A stretch of 64,000 bases of DNA from Pseudomonas gregormendelii (GCF_017114825.1 NZ_JADEVO010000004.1:1-64000), one strand, 5' to 3'. Shown: positions 27,766 through 37,416, numbered from the stretch's first letter. Notes: generated by a model from the letters alone, not told the origin. Numbers and translations are program-made.

Positions 27766-27835
27766 GTGGCGTTTCCGCTACGGCAATCCTAGGTTTAACC
27801 ACATTAGCCGACGATTAGAAATACGGCTGATTATC

Positions 27836-28045
27836 TTAACTGCTTGGCACGACAGCCTTGCCTCCAATTCCTTTGTTAAGTTCGGTGAAAATTTCGCTGA
27901 CCCGATCTCCAATGGGGGTAATAAACACAACAACAACAACAACAACAACCGCTACCATCGCCGCCACAATCGCATATTCGATCGCCGAAGCGCCTTCAGT
28001 ACTTTCAAAAAACACGCGAATTTTCACATACAGTTTAAGAAACAT
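27836..28045 (-). CDS. flp: Flp type IVb pilin
   Basis: The prepilin has 69 aa, starting at the ATG at 28045 (CCAAGGAG upstream). The longer frame upstream has no RBS. The leader is KIRVFFESTEG, with cleavage by FppA at G|ASAIEYAIVAAM, the Flp signature with the conserved E and Y. The membrane helix contains eight consecutive valines, encoded by a (GTT)n run near 27928-27950. It is the major subunit of the tight-adherence pilus and is divergent from rcpC. Confidence 0.93.
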   Translation of the reverse strand: MFLKLYVKIRVFFESTEGASAIEYAIVAAMVAVVVVVVVVFITPIGDRVSEIFTELNKGIGGKAVVPSS

Positions 28046-28375
28046 CTGACAACTCCTTGGGCCCCTGGGCACCGGTATCACGGACCGAGACATGATTGCT
28101 CCGTGCCACCAAAGCATTGTCAACAAACCGGCCCCCAGCAACTGTAAGAACGGTTTAATTACTAAGTATTAGCACTTTCTGATGCACCCAAAAAAAACCT
28201 GCCATTTCGGCCACTTCTTCAACTTTTGACAGCTATTTTCATTGTGGTTAATGGCATTTCGCTTTACCTGCGCTACCGTGAAATAGCGAAATCGTTGAAT
28301 GTTCATAGCTGCTTAAGCACGAATTACCCCGTCTGGATATGGGCCAAGTCTTGCAGCTGGAAAAGGAGAGCCGTC
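28046..28375. promoter_or_regulatory. Divergent flp / rcpC promoter region
   Basis: This 330-bp gap has no gene. It carries a dyad ATTTCGCT (28256-28263) / AGCGAAAT (28285-28292) and an A-run near 28189. In P. aeruginosa the response regulator PprB activates the flp-tad promoter, so PprB sites are expected here. I cannot name the exact box. Confidence 0.45.
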
Positions 28376-29320
28376 ATGAACAGTCGCGTCACCATGGGTC
28401 TTGCAGGGATGTTGCTAGTGGGCGCAGTGGTCGCCGGCTACTGGGGTTTGATGCTCAGTCGCGCGCCTGTTGCCCAACCGGTCGAGACTCCCACCGCCGT
28501 TGCCGCCATCGAAAAAACCGTCGCCACTGCCGAAGACCAGACCCGCCAGTCGGTGGTCGTAGTGGTACGCGATGTGGCCCCATTCACGCCATTGACCGCC
28601 GCCGACCTCGCCGTGGAAAAACTGCGCAGCGCGCCGGCCGGCAGCCTGGGCAACATCGACCAGGCGCTCGGGCGTACACCATGGCGCACACTCACCGCCG
28701 GCACCTGGCTGAGTGAGGACAGCTTTGAAAGCGGTGGTGCCGTGGCACGCATGATTCGCAGTGACGAGCGCGCACTCGCGGTCGCCGTCGATGAAGTGAT
28801 TGGTGCCGCAGGGCAATTGGCGCCGGGGGACTATGTCGACGTGCTGCTGTACTTGCGCCAGGACGAGAGCAACCCGCAACAGTCGGCACAGATCGTCATC
28901 CCGGCCATGCGTGTGCTCGGGGTCGGCGACCAGCTCGGCCTGACCAACGACGGCAAGCCTGCCACCCCGCCCTTGAATGCCGAAGAAAAGATCAAGCAGG
29001 ATCAGCGCCGCATCGCCGCTCGCACCGTACTGCTGGCCGTGCCGGAACCATTGCTCAGCCGCCTGATGCTGGCGACCCAGGCAGGCACTTTACGCCTGGC
29101 GGTGCGCAGCGCCGAGGAGCAGCGCCTGGCCCGTTACTGGGCTGGCGAAAGCGACACGCCCGGCAATCTTGATGCTGCCAACAGAGGCCTGATCCAATTC
29201 ACCCAACTGGCCCTGGGCGGCGCGCCGAAAACACCCGTCAGCAGCCCTGTGCGCACGGCCGTCGCACGGCCTGGGGTGGAAGTCATTCGTGGTAACCAGA
29301 TCACCCAACAAACTCCCTGA
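28376..29320 (+). CDS. rcpC: RcpC/CpaB, Flp pilus assembly periplasmic protein
   Basis: The protein has 314 aa from the ATG at 28376 (AAAGGAG upstream). An N-terminal membrane anchor (MGLAGMLLVGAVVAGYWGL) is followed by a SAF/beta-clip domain (VVVVVRDVAPFTPLTAADLAVEKL) and the RcpC region (AVAVDEVIGAAGQLAPGDYVDVLLYL). It is thought to stabilise the RcpA secretin or link it to peptidoglycan. It is the first gene of the rightward tad operon. Confidence 0.9.
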   Translation: MNSRVTMGLAGMLLVGAVVAGYWGLMLSRAPVAQPVETPTAVAAIEKTVATAEDQTRQSVVVVVRDVAPFTPLTAADLAVEKLRSAPAGSLGNIDQALGRTPWRTLTAGTWLSEDSFESGGAVARMIRSDERALAVAVDEVIGAAGQLAPGDYVDVLLYLRQDESNPQQSAQIVIPAMRVLGVGDQLGLTNDGKPATPPLNAEEKIKQDQRRIAARTVLLAVPEPLLSRLMLATQAGTLRLAVRSAEEQRLARYWAGESDTPGNLDAANRGLIQFTQLALGGAPKTPVSSPVRTAVARPGVEVIRGNQITQQTP

Positions 29321-29340
29321 TCGAGCAAGGATGCAGTTCT

Positions 29341-30555
29341 ATGCCCAGTCGTTCCATGCCGATACTTTGCCCGCTGTTCGCTTGCCTGGTGTTGACCGCA
29401 GCTGACACCAGCCTTGCCGCCTCCAGCAATTGCACGGCCTTGAGCCCGTTGCCCAGCGTGCTGGAAGTCGGCGAAGGCCTGCAGCAGGAGCTGCAATCTG
29501 CGGTTGCGATCACTCGCCTGGCCGTCGGCGACCCGAAGATCGCCGACGTGCGCACCACCGGCGCCAGCGGCTTCCTGCTCACCGGGATGGCACCCGGCGC
29601 GACCAGCCTGATGGTCTGGACGGCCTGCTCGACCACACCGCGCCAGACCATGGTGTTCGTCCAGGGCAAGGCCACCGCCGCGCTGACCGGCGTCGCCCTG
29701 CCTTCCGAGGAACCGCTGCTGCCCTCCCAGGTGCAGACCGACATCCGCTTCGTCGAAGTCAGCCGATCCAAATTGAAGGAAGCCTCGACCTCGGTTTTCG
29801 GTACCCGTGGCAACTTCCTGTTCGGCGCGCCCCGCACCCTGCCGACCATCGACGGCGTGGTGCAGCCGCGACTGCCGGTGAATAATGATCAGTTCAATAT
29901 TTCCTGGATTGGCGGCAAGACCATGGTGATGATCAACGCCCTGGAAGGCAGCGGTTTCGCCTACACCCTGGCACGTCCCAGCCTGGTGGCGCTGAGCGGG
30001 CAAAGCGCGAGTTTCCTGGCCGGCGGCGAAATCCCCATCCCGGTGCCCAGCTCCGGCAGTGACAACGTCTCGATCGAGTACAAGGAATTCGGCATCCGCC
30101 TGACGCTGACCCCGACCATCATCGGCAGCAATCGCATCGCCCTGAAAGTTGCGCCGGAAGTCAGCGAGCTGGACTACAGCAACGGCGTCAACATCGCTGG
30201 CACCGTGGTCCCGGCGCTGACGGTACGCCGCACCGACACCAGCATTTCTTTGGCCGATGGCGAAAGTTTTGTCATCAGCGGCCTGATCAGCACCCGCAAC
30301 AGCTCCCAGGTGAACAAGTTTCCGGGGCTTGGCGACATCCCGATCCTGGGTGCGTTTTTCCGCGACCAGAACATCAATCGCGAAGAACGCGAGCTGCTGA
30401 TGATTGTCACCCCGCACCTGGTGCAGCCACTGGCGGCGAACGCGCAACTGCCCTCGCTGCCCGGTGAAAAGTTGCGCAACTACGATCCGAATTTCTACCG
30501 CATGTACTTCCTTGAAAACGGCAACTTCGATAAACGCAGCGGGTTATCGCAATGA
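29341..30555 (+). CDS. rcpA: RcpA/CpaC outer-membrane secretin
   Basis: The precursor has 404 aa with a signal peptide (cleavage near TSLAASS). The N-terminal pilus-assembly N domain (VGEGLQQELQSAVAITRLAVGDPKIADV, through about residue 115) is followed by a type II/III secretin domain ending GLGDIPILGAFFRDQ...LLMIVTPHLV. It forms the gated outer-membrane channel for the Flp pilus. It overlaps tadZ by 4 bp. Confidence 0.93.
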   Translation: MPSRSMPILCPLFACLVLTAADTSLAASSNCTALSPLPSVLEVGEGLQQELQSAVAITRLAVGDPKIADVRTTGASGFLLTGMAPGATSLMVWTACSTTPRQTMVFVQGKATAALTGVALPSEEPLLPSQVQTDIRFVEVSRSKLKEASTSVFGTRGNFLFGAPRTLPTIDGVVQPRLPVNNDQFNISWIGGKTMVMINALEGSGFAYTLARPSLVALSGQSASFLAGGEIPIPVPSSGSDNVSIEYKEFGIRLTLTPTIIGSNRIALKVAPEVSELDYSNGVNIAGTVVPALTVRRTDTSISLADGESFVISGLISTRNSSQVNKFPGLGDIPILGAFFRDQNINREERELLMIVTPHLVQPLAANAQLPSLPGEKLRNYDPNFYRMYFLENGNFDKRSGLSQ

Positions 30556-31742
30556 GCCAGAGCCTGAGCCAGACCTTTCTCGCGATTACGCGCAACGACA
30601 CTGACCTGGAGTGGCTGCAGGGCGCCCTGGCACCCTTGGGCCAGGTGGTCAGCGTCGGTGGCGGCAGCCTTGACGAACTGCTGGCACTGGTGGATGTGAC
30701 GTTCGCCAGCCTGGTGTTCATCGGCCTGGACCGCGACCACGTGGTGGCCCAGAGCGCGCTGATCGAAGGGGCCCTTGAAGCCAAGCCGATGCTGGCAATC
30801 GTCGCGCTGGGCGATGGCATGGACAATCAATTGGTGCTTAACGCCATGCGCGCAGGGGCCCGGGATTTCGTCGCGTACGGCTCGCGCTCCAGTGAGGTCG
30901 CAGGCCTGGTGCGGCGCCTGAGCAAGCGCCTGCCGCCTGTCACGCCCAGTAATCACCTGGGCGGCCTGACGGTGCTGTACAGCGTGCAGAGCAATGCCGA
31001 TGGCGCCTTGCTGTCCACCCATCTCGCGCAAGTGGTGCAGAAGAGCGGGCAACAAACCCTGTTGCTGCACCTCGGATTACCACGGGGCGACAGCCTGGCC
31101 TTGCTGGGCCTGGAGAGCTCGTTTCACTTCGGCGATGCCCTGCGGCACTTGCGACGCCTGGACGCCACGTTGATCGACAGCGCGTTCAGTCGCTGCGAGG
31201 GCGGCTTGCGGATCCTCGCATATGCCAGTACCGATGAACCACTGGAACACACCAGTGCGGCCGAGCTGTACATGCTGCTCAGCGCGCTGCGTCATCACTT
31301 CCAGCACATTGTGGTGAACCTCACCGGGCAGCAGGACAGCGAGGCGCTGCGAACCTTTGTCAGCCACTGCGACAAGTTGCTGTGGTACACCGACCAGAAC
31401 GTGCTCGACTGCCGCCGCAACCTGGCGATCCTCAATTTCTGGCGCGAAAAAGGCATGAAGCTTGACCACTCCCGGCTGCTGGTGGACCGCTACCTGCGCG
31501 ACGTTAGCCCAGACGCCGAGACCCTGGGTAAAAGCTTCGGCATGGAGGTCATCGCGACGCTCGCCAACAGCCCGCAGGTGCGACTCAACGCCAAGAACCA
31601 GGGCGTGTCGTTGTTCGAACTGGCCCCGCGAGAAACCCTGACCCAGGGCCTGCGCACCCTCGGCGAACGCCTGGCGAAACGCTCCGAAGGCATCATCAAG
31701 CGCAAGGCGGGATGGTTCGACCGCCTGAGGGGTGCGCAATGA
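30552..31742 (+). CDS. tadZ: TadZ/CpaE-like pilus localisation protein
   Basis: The protein has 396 aa. An N-terminal receiver-like domain (about 1-130; VFIGLDRDHVVAQ) precedes a MinD/ParA-like ATPase fold from about 135. The usual P-loop lysine is not evident: the equivalent stretch reads VLYSVQSNADGALLSTHLA, without KGGxGKT. It is therefore either an atypical nucleotide binder or a structural polar hub. TadZ directs the assembly machine to the cell pole. The stop overlaps the tadA start (ATGA). Confidence 0.88.
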   Translation: MSQSLSQTFLAITRNDTDLEWLQGALAPLGQVVSVGGGSLDELLALVDVTFASLVFIGLDRDHVVAQSALIEGALEAKPMLAIVALGDGMDNQLVLNAMRAGARDFVAYGSRSSEVAGLVRRLSKRLPPVTPSNHLGGLTVLYSVQSNADGALLSTHLAQVVQKSGQQTLLLHLGLPRGDSLALLGLESSFHFGDALRHLRRLDATLIDSAFSRCEGGLRILAYASTDEPLEHTSAAELYMLLSALRHHFQHIVVNLTGQQDSEALRTFVSHCDKLLWYTDQNVLDCRRNLAILNFWREKGMKLDHSRLLVDRYLRDVSPDAETLGKSFGMEVIATLANSPQVRLNAKNQGVSLFELAPRETLTQGLRTLGERLAKRSEGIIKRKAGWFDRLRGAQ

Positions 31743-33013
31743 ACAGTGAAAAGCTGTTCGGCGCGCCAACCCGTGGCGCCGTCGGCAACACCGACCATGA
31801 AGGCCTCAAACTGGTGTTGCACCGCTACATCATCGATGCCATCGAAGAGTCCGGAAAAAACCTGCTGGAGGGTACCCGGCAGGTGCTGGCGCAGTTTGTC
31901 ATCGACAAGATCGCCGAGTACATCGCCCGCCTCCACCTGGCAATCTCCCGCTATGAAATGGAGCGCCTGGCCGAAGAGATTGTCGACGAACTCACCGGCT
32001 TCGGTCCCCTCGAAGTGCTGCTGCGCGACCCGGCGGTGACCGAGATCCTGGTCAACGGCCCGCACCGGGTATTTATCGAACGCGATGGCGTGCTGCATCA
32101 GAGCGACTTGCGCTTCATCGATGCTCACCATGTCGAACGCGTGATGCAGCGCATCCTCGCGCCCCTCGGGCGAAGGCTCGACGAGTCCTCGCCAATGGTC
32201 GATGCGCGCCTGCCCGACGGCAGCCGGGTCAACGCGATCATCCCGCCAATCGCCCTCGATGGCCCGTGCCTGTCGATCCGTAAATTTCGCAAGGACATGC
32301 TCAAGAGTTCGGACTTGATGGCGATGCAAACCATCGACCAGGCGATCTTTGATTTCATCCAGGAGGCTGTCGGCAAGCGCTGTAATATCCTGATCAGCGG
32401 CGGCACCGGCACGGGCAAGACCACCTTGCTGAATATCCTCAGCCAGTTGATCAACCCTCACGAACGCCTGGTGACTATCGAAGACGTCGCCGAACTGCAA
32501 CTGGGCCACCCCCACGTGGTGCGCCTGGAAACCCGCCCGCCGAATGCCGAAGGCCACGGCGAAGTGAAGGCCAGCGACCTGATCCGCAACGCCCTGCGGA
32601 TGCGTCCCGACCGGATCATCCTCGGCGAGATCCGTGGCGTCGAAGTGGTCGACGTACTCACCGCCATGAACACCGGTCACGACGGCTCGATGAGCACCGT
32701 GCACGCCAACAACGCGCAGGATGCGTTGCTGCGCCTGGAGACCCTGGTGGGCCTGACCGGCCGCAGCATCGCCGAGCGTACCTTGCGGCAGATGATCTGC
32801 GCCGCGCTGGATGTGGTGATCCAGTTGACGCGCATGCCCGACGGACGCCGCTGCGTCAGCGAAGTCGTGGAAGTGGTGGGTATCCGCGACGACGTGTATG
32901 TCACCAATACCCTGTTCCGGCTCGATCGACGCACCGGTTTCGGCTTTCTGCGCGAGGCGGTCAACCCCGCCGGCGACAAGCTGCGCCGCGAGTCGTTCGG
33001 CGACCTTCAGTGA
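31739..33013 (+). CDS. tadA: TadA/CpaF secretion ATPase
   Basis: This 424-aa GSPII_E-family hexameric ATPase has Walker [11 protein letters not shown] (K227), an Asp box around [12 protein letters not shown], Walker [10 protein letters not shown], and a His box in STVHANN. It powers Flp pilus extension, and in Tad systems also retraction, from the cytoplasmic face. The start overlaps the tadZ stop, and tadB follows after 13 bp. Confidence 0.95.
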   Translation: MNSEKLFGAPTRGAVGNTDHEGLKLVLHRYIIDAIEESGKNLLEGTRQVLAQFVIDKIAEYIARLHLAISRYEMERLAEEIVDELTGFGPLEVLLRDPAVTEILVNGPHRVFIERDGVLHQSDLRFIDAHHVERVMQRILAPLGRRLDESSPMVDARLPDGSRVNAIIPPIALDGPCLSIRKFRKDMLKSSDLMAMQTIDQAIFDFIQEAVGKRCNILISGGTGTGKTTLLNILSQLINPHERLVTIEDVAELQLGHPHVVRLETRPPNAEGHGEVKASDLIRNALRMRPDRIILGEIRGVEVVDVLTAMNTGHDGSMSTVHANNAQDALLRLETLVGLTGRSIAERTLRQMICAALDVVIQLTRMPDGRRCVSEVVEVVGIRDDVYVTNTLFRLDRRTGFGFLREAVNPAGDKLRRESFGDLQ

Positions 33014-33026
33014 CCGCGAGGCGCAC

Positions 33027-33911
33027 ATGATCGGTCCTCTGTTGCTGTGCCTGGTGTGCCTGTTGCTGCTGACCTTTTCCGTGCGCCTGTTCTACCAGGG
33101 CGTGCGCAAATCCGGCAGCGAAAGGGTCCTGGAACGCCTCGGCCAGGGGCAGCCGGAACGGCTACCGGAAAAAACTCGCTGGACGGGCCTGGAGCGGGCA
33201 TTCCTGCGCGCAGGCCTGGGGCGCCCCACCGACCGCCTGGGTATCTGGCTGGCGCTGTGGGTGGTGTCGATGCTGATGGGTTCTGCCGTCGCGAGCTGGG
33301 CCGGTTTCCTGCTGTTGCTGGTGGTGCCACCGTTGGCGCTGCGGGTGTATGTGTCCTGGCGCTATCGCCGGCGGATCCACCGGATCGTCGAGCAGTTACC
33401 CCAGATGCTGGACCACACGGTACGCAGTCTGAAGTCCGGTCGTACCCTGGCGGACGCAGTGATGGGCTCGATCGACGCCAGCGAGGATCCGTTGAAAACT
33501 GCCATGGGCAGGGTTCAACGCAACGTGCAGTTGGGCGTAAACCTGCCCGACGCCGTGAATGACTTTGCCGAACTGTATGAGCAGGACGAACTGCGCATGT
33601 TCGCCCTGGGCCTGAAGGTCAATCACCGTTATGGCGGCAACGCCAGCGAGCTGCTGGAGAACCTGATCAAACTGATTCGCGAGCGCGACCAGGGGGCTCG
33701 CCAGTTGCGTGCACTTACGGGTGAAACCCGCATGACCGCCTGGGTCCTGGGTTCGTTGCCGCTGATCCTGGTGAGCTATTTCATGATGAGCAATCCCGGC
33801 TACATGCTGGGGATGTGGAACGACGAAGGTGGACGGCAGATGCTGATCATCGCCGTGTGCCTGCAAGTCACCGGTTGCCTGGCGCTGTGGCGCATGTTGC
33901 GGAGCGTGTGA
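33027..33911 (+). CDS. tadB: TadB inner-membrane platform protein
   Basis: This 294-aa T2SSF-domain protein has an N-terminal TM, then a TM pair at about 75-115, the cytoplasmic helical bundle (EQLPQMLDHTVRSLKSGRTLADAV) and C-terminal TMs. The start at 33027 follows GAGG. It pairs with TadC, the next gene one base after the stop, to form the inner-membrane platform gripped by TadA. Confidence 0.92.
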   Translation: MIGPLLLCLVCLLLLTFSVRLFYQGVRKSGSERVLERLGQGQPERLPEKTRWTGLERAFLRAGLGRPTDRLGIWLALWVVSMLMGSAVASWAGFLLLLVVPPLALRVYVSWRYRRRIHRIVEQLPQMLDHTVRSLKSGRTLADAVMGSIDASEDPLKTAMGRVQRNVQLGVNLPDAVNDFAELYEQDELRMFALGLKVNHRYGGNASELLENLIKLIRERDQGARQLRALTGETRMTAWVLGSLPLILVSYFMMSNPGYMLGMWNDEGGRQMLIIAVCLQVTGCLALWRMLRSV

Positions 33912-33912
33912 A

Positions 33913-34806
33913 ATGGCCATAGCAATGCTTGTCAGCTCGTTGCTGCTGCTGCTGGGCGCTGTGATGTTGATGTTCGCCAGCCTGTTCGAGCGCCACCGCC
34001 GCGAACGCCAGGTCAGCCAGCGCCTGCAGGGGCAGATGGTGCGGGACAACCGCCTGGGCACCTGGCTGCGCGCCGTGGGCGACAGCAAGGTGGGACAACG
34101 CAGCGTCAGTCTCGACAACGAAACCCAGGTGCTGCTCAACCGCGTGGGATGGCGCCGCGCCCGCCAGCGCTCGATGTTTGCCGCGCTGCAAATAGGCACG
34201 CCGTTCGTGGTGATGGGCCTGGTGATCGGGCTGCAAACGCTGTTCTATCCACAGGCCAGCAACCACTGGATCGCGCCATTCTTTGCCTTGGCCATTGGCT
34301 ACCTGCTGCCCAAGCGCCTGCTGGCCTACGCGGCCAAGCGCCGGCAAAAACAGATCGCGGTGGAAATCTCCACGCTCATTCCTTTGCTGCGCATTCTGTT
34401 CGAGTCGGGGATGGCCGTTGAGCAGGCCCTGCGCGTTTTGAGCGTCGAAGCCCAGCGGCTGTTGCCGCAGACCACCCAGGAGCTGAGTCTGATTCTGGCC
34501 CGGGTCGACTCCGGCCTGGAGCTGGGACAGGAGCTGAACAAGGCGGCCAACGTGCTGGCGATCGACGAGTTCACCGACACCTGCGTGATCCTGCAGCAAC
34601 TGATCCAGCAGGGCGGCGGTGCGATGAAGTCGCTGCTGGCGCTCAAGCAGCTGCTCGACGACCGGCGCCTGACCAACCTGCAGGAATACATCTCGAAGAT
34701 GTCGGCGAAGATGTCGGTGGTGATGATGCTGTTTCTGTTTCCAGCGCTGTTGATCGTGTTGGCCGGGCCGGGGTTTACCGCGATTGGCCGGGCGTTCTCG
34801 TCCTGA
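33913..34806 (+). CDS. tadC: TadC inner-membrane platform protein
   Basis: This 297-aa T2SSF-domain protein opens with a TM (MLVSSLLLLLGAVMLMFA). It has the bundle EISTLIPLLRILFESGMAVEQALRVL and a C-terminal TM pair ending LAGPGFTAI. It begins 1 bp after tadB and forms the platform with it. Family size and order are as in other tad loci. Confidence 0.92.
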   Translation: MAIAMLVSSLLLLLGAVMLMFASLFERHRRERQVSQRLQGQMVRDNRLGTWLRAVGDSKVGQRSVSLDNETQVLLNRVGWRRARQRSMFAALQIGTPFVVMGLVIGLQTLFYPQASNHWIAPFFALAIGYLLPKRLLAYAAKRRQKQIAVEISTLIPLLRILFESGMAVEQALRVLSVEAQRLLPQTTQELSLILARVDSGLELGQELNKAANVLAIDEFTDTCVILQQLIQQGGGAMKSLLALKQLLDDRRLTNLQEYISKMSAKMSVVMMLFLFPALLIVLAGPGFTAIGRAFSS

Positions 34807-34830
34807 TTTGGGCTCTTGAAGAGGTTACTT

Positions 34831-35541
34831 ATGAAAGCACTGATAGCCGTGATGAGTCTGCTGATGCTGAGCGGATGTGCCACCAACGGCCAAGCGCCCT
34901 GGTCCAACCTGACGACCTCCGCCAGTTGCGCCAAACCCAGCGCCGATCAGGAGCTGGCGCTGAACCTGGCCGATGACATGGCCAAGGACGGCAAGCTGCA
35001 CGCCAGCCTCGCCAACCTGCAGAGCCTGCCGGACAACCTGGCGGATGTACGCCTGCGCAAGGCCCGGGTTTATCGCCTGCTTGGACGCAGCGATGCCGAA
35101 CCCTTGTACCGCAGCCTGCTCGGCAGCTGCCGCGCCGCCGAAGCCGAACACGGTCTCGGCCAACTCGCCGCAGGTCGGGGTGACAACGGCCAGGCCCAGG
35201 CGCATCTGCAACGGGCCGCACGGCTGGCGCCGACTGACGAAAGAATCCGCAATGACCTGGGCGTGGTCTACATGAACCAGCTGCGCCTGGACGACGCACG
35301 CTTCGAGTTCCTGACCGCCATCGAGCTCAAGCAGAGCGATCAACTGGCGGCGGTGAACCTGGTGGCATTGTTGATCTATCAGGACAACTGGCAACAGGCC
35401 GGTGAACTCGTCAGCCGTGCCGGCTTGAGCCCGGAACAATTCGGCGACGCCAAGGCCCGCGCCGAATCACTCAAGGCACCCGCCCCGCCACGGCCGTCCA
35501 CCAGCGGCCAGGTGGCGGTTGTCACTGACGCGCTGAAGTAG
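34831..35541 (+). CDS. tadD: TadD TPR pilotin-like lipoprotein
   Basis: The precursor has 236 aa, starting at the ATG at 34831 (GAAGAGG upstream). The signal peptide ends LMLSGC, a lipobox. TPR-like helices occupy about 45-200 (AEHGLGQLAAGRGDNGQAQAHLQRAARLAPTDERIRNDLGVVY). TadD lipoproteins are thought to help assemble the RcpA secretin. The C-terminus is Pro-rich and disordered. Confidence 0.9.
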   Translation: MKALIAVMSLLMLSGCATNGQAPWSNLTTSASCAKPSADQELALNLADDMAKDGKLHASLANLQSLPDNLADVRLRKARVYRLLGRSDAEPLYRSLLGSCRAAEAEHGLGQLAAGRGDNGQAQAHLQRAARLAPTDERIRNDLGVVYMNQLRLDDARFEFLTAIELKQSDQLAAVNLVALLIYQDNWQQAGELVSRAGLSPEQFGDAKARAESLKAPAPPRPSTSGQVAVVTDALK

Positions 35542-35552
35542 AGGAGAACACC

Positions 35553-35813
35553 ATGAAACTGACCATCCTGTGCTGCCTGCCCCTGCTGAGCCTGCCAGCC
35601 CTGGCCCTCGACGCCGGCCCCTCTTCACCACAACAGCAGGAAACCGAAGGCTGGCTGGTTTTGCAGAGCCGAAACCAGGCGGCGTCCAACATCCCGCAAA
35701 CGGCCACGGCGGCCGAGCGGGAACGGGCCATGACGCGGTTCCTGAAAAGTTTTGAGTACCCGATACCGGAGTTTTATGAGCAGGATACGGGCGGGTCGCT
35801 GGAGGGGAATTGA
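35553..35813 (+). CDS. DUF3613 small secreted protein of the tad operon
   Basis: The precursor has 86 aa with a signal peptide cleaved near ALALDA, then DUF3613 (TEGWLVLQSRNQAASNIPQTATAAERERAMTRFL). It starts 11 bp after tadD with GAGGAG upstream, so it is the last gene of the operon. Family members sit in Pseudomonas tad loci at this position; the function is unknown. Confidence 0.85.
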   Translation: MKLTILCCLPLLSLPALALDAGPSSPQQQETEGWLVLQSRNQAASNIPQTATAAERERAMTRFLKSFEYPIPEFYEQDTGGSLEGN

Positions 35814-35842
35814 GAGGCCTTCGGATACCTTATGCACATCCG

Positions 35843-35945
35843 CGTAGGCGCTGCCGAAGGCTCGGGCCACGTTCGGACGATCTTTTGTCTTTTTAAAGAT
35901 CAAAAGATCGTCCGAACGCGGCCCGAGCCTTCGGCAGCTCCTACG
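35843..35945. repeat. REP-type inverted repeat (GATCTTTTG class, GTCCGAACG variant)
   Basis: GCGTAGGCGCTGCCGAAGGC and GCCTTCGGCAGCTCCTACGG flank an inner palindrome CGTTCGGACGATCTTTTG / CAAAAGATCGTCCGAACG. It lies between the convergent DUF3613 and pprB genes and could terminate both. Confidence 0.85.
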
Positions 35946-35960
35946 GTGGATTTTTGCCAC

Positions 35961-36752
35961 TCAGTGCGCTGTGACTCTTTGGCGCAAACCTGAGTTATTG
36001 GGGGACAACGCCAGTGCCAATTGCGTGCGATTGTGCATGTGGGTCAGGCGCAAAACCTGCGACACATACAGCTTCACGGTGTTTTCGGTAATCCCCAACT
36101 CACAGGCAATCTGATAGTTGGTCTGCCCCTTGCCCACCAGCCGTGCCACGTCCAGTTGCCGAGGGGACAGCTGATTGAAAATCGACGGTATCTGCAGCCG
36201 GTCCGGATCAATGAAAGCATCGTCCGAGGCCTCTGCCCCGCCACGGGGTGACGGATTGCGTCGTACCTTGTCCAGGTCCTGATACAGATCATCGATGGAC
36301 TCGGAAAGGTACTGCAGCTTCTGATTCAAATGCCCCAGCTGCAGACTCTTTTGCCGCTCCTGCAACGCCACTTCCTGGCGTTGCAAACCGTCCAGCAATT
36401 CATCCAGGTCGATGGGTTTCTGATAGTAGTCGGCAAAGCCTGCGCGTAACGCCTTGATCACGTCCTGCTTGTCCGCGCGCCCCGTCAACATGATGGCCTC
36501 GAACACCCGATGCTTGCCGGACAAGCGTTGCAACTCCTGAACCAGCTGAATGCCATCCATGCCGGGCATGTGCAGGTCACACAGCACCAGGCCGACATCG
36601 GCGTCATCGGAAAAACGCTCGATCGCTTCCTGACTGGAGCCACAGGGTACGCACTGATAACCACTGCTCTCGAGAAACTCGCCAAGTTCTTCCACGATCA
36701 ACGGCTGATCATCAACCACAAGGACTTTTACTGCCGAGGTGAGCTTGTTCAC
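35961..36752 (-). CDS. pprB: PprB-type response regulator (LuxR/NarL output)
   Basis: The protein has 263 aa. The N-terminal receiver (VLVVDDQPLIVEE; phospho-acceptor in VLCDLHMPGMDG near D59; lysine in YYQKPID) is joined by a long coiled linker (about 125-190) to a LuxR-type HTH (LSPRQLDVARLVGKGQTNYQIACELGITENTVKLYVSQVL). In P. aeruginosa PprB activates flp/tad, cupE and adhesin genes when phosphorylated by PprA. The same gene set here makes it the likely pilus master regulator. Confidence 0.88.
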   Translation of the reverse strand: MNKLTSAVKVLVVDDQPLIVEELGEFLESSGYQCVPCGSSQEAIERFSDDADVGLVLCDLHMPGMDGIQLVQELQRLSGKHRVFEAIMLTGRADKQDVIKALRAGFADYYQKPIDLDELLDGLQRQEVALQERQKSLQLGHLNQKLQYLSESIDDLYQDLDKVRRNPSPRGGAEASDDAFIDPDRLQIPSIFNQLSPRQLDVARLVGKGQTNYQIACELGITENTVKLYVSQVLRLTHMHNRTQLALALSPNNSGLRQRVTAH

Positions 36753-36870
36753 GTACTACTCCATGCCAACGCCAAAATCTGGCTATTCCTGTACTGACAG
36801 CCACGGGCTGTACAACTACGACTGACTTGAAAGTAGACGTAATTTTCGACTCTGTACACACGACAAGCGA

Positions 36871-37341
36871 CTAGCGGAGCCAGGCCATGGTCAGCACGGC
36901 GCCCGCCAGTACGAACGGCGCAAATGGTTGTTTTTTTGACATTTGCGGGCCCATATAGCGCAATTGTTCCCTAAGTGATTGACTCATATATAGCCAGAGT
37001 TTTGGCGAAATCAACAACCACAACACGCTGACCACTCCTGCGCCGATGATCGTGCCGAGAACGTGCTTACCGTCCGTCGCAAGCGCCAAAGCTGTCACTA
37101 ATTTCACATCACCGGCGCCCATACGACCCATCCAGTAGCCCGGCAGCGTGAAGGCCAGCGCCAGCAGGAACGCCAGGCCGCCCTGAATGGCCTCGGCGCC
37201 CAGCCAGGTGCTGCCCGTCCACAGCAACCAGGCCAGCGCCAACGCGCCAGCGCCGAGGGTCAGGACATTGGCAATGTGTCGCTCTCGAGCGTCCTGCGCG
37301 GCGCACACCATCAGCCAGATGATCAGGAAAAAACTCTGCAT
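36871..37341 (-). CDS. fppA: FppA, Flp prepilin peptidase (A24)
   Basis: This 156-aa polytopic aspartic peptidase is a minimal A24 enzyme lacking the methylase domain. The two catalytic aspartates are visible in AAQDARERHIAN (D17) and GAGDVKLVTA (D78). It cleaves the leaders of Flp and the TadE-like/TadG pseudopilins after Gly. It is a single gene between pprB and the TadE-like gene. Confidence 0.92.
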   Translation of the reverse strand: MQSFFLIIWLMVCAAQDARERHIANVLTLGAGALALAWLLWTGSTWLGAEAIQGGLAFLLALAFTLPGYWMGRMGAGDVKLVTALALATDGKHVLGTIIGAGVVSVLWLLISPKLWLYMSQSLREQLRYMGPQMSKKQPFAPFVLAGAVLTMAWLR

Positions 37342-37416
37342 GAGGTAAAAGCCGTCCGTTTTGGCTGAATGATTCTATGCTGATATTACGTTGTGATTGT
37401 CAGGGTAGACGCACAC

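Noticed and set aside
28226..28375. 50-residue N-terminal extension of RcpC
   Set aside because: The membrane anchor follows directly after the ATG at 28376, which has a strong AAAGGAG; the extension has no RBS.
31490..33028. Minus-strand open frame of about 512 codons
   Set aside because: It is the antisense shadow of tadZ/tadA; no family features were recognised.
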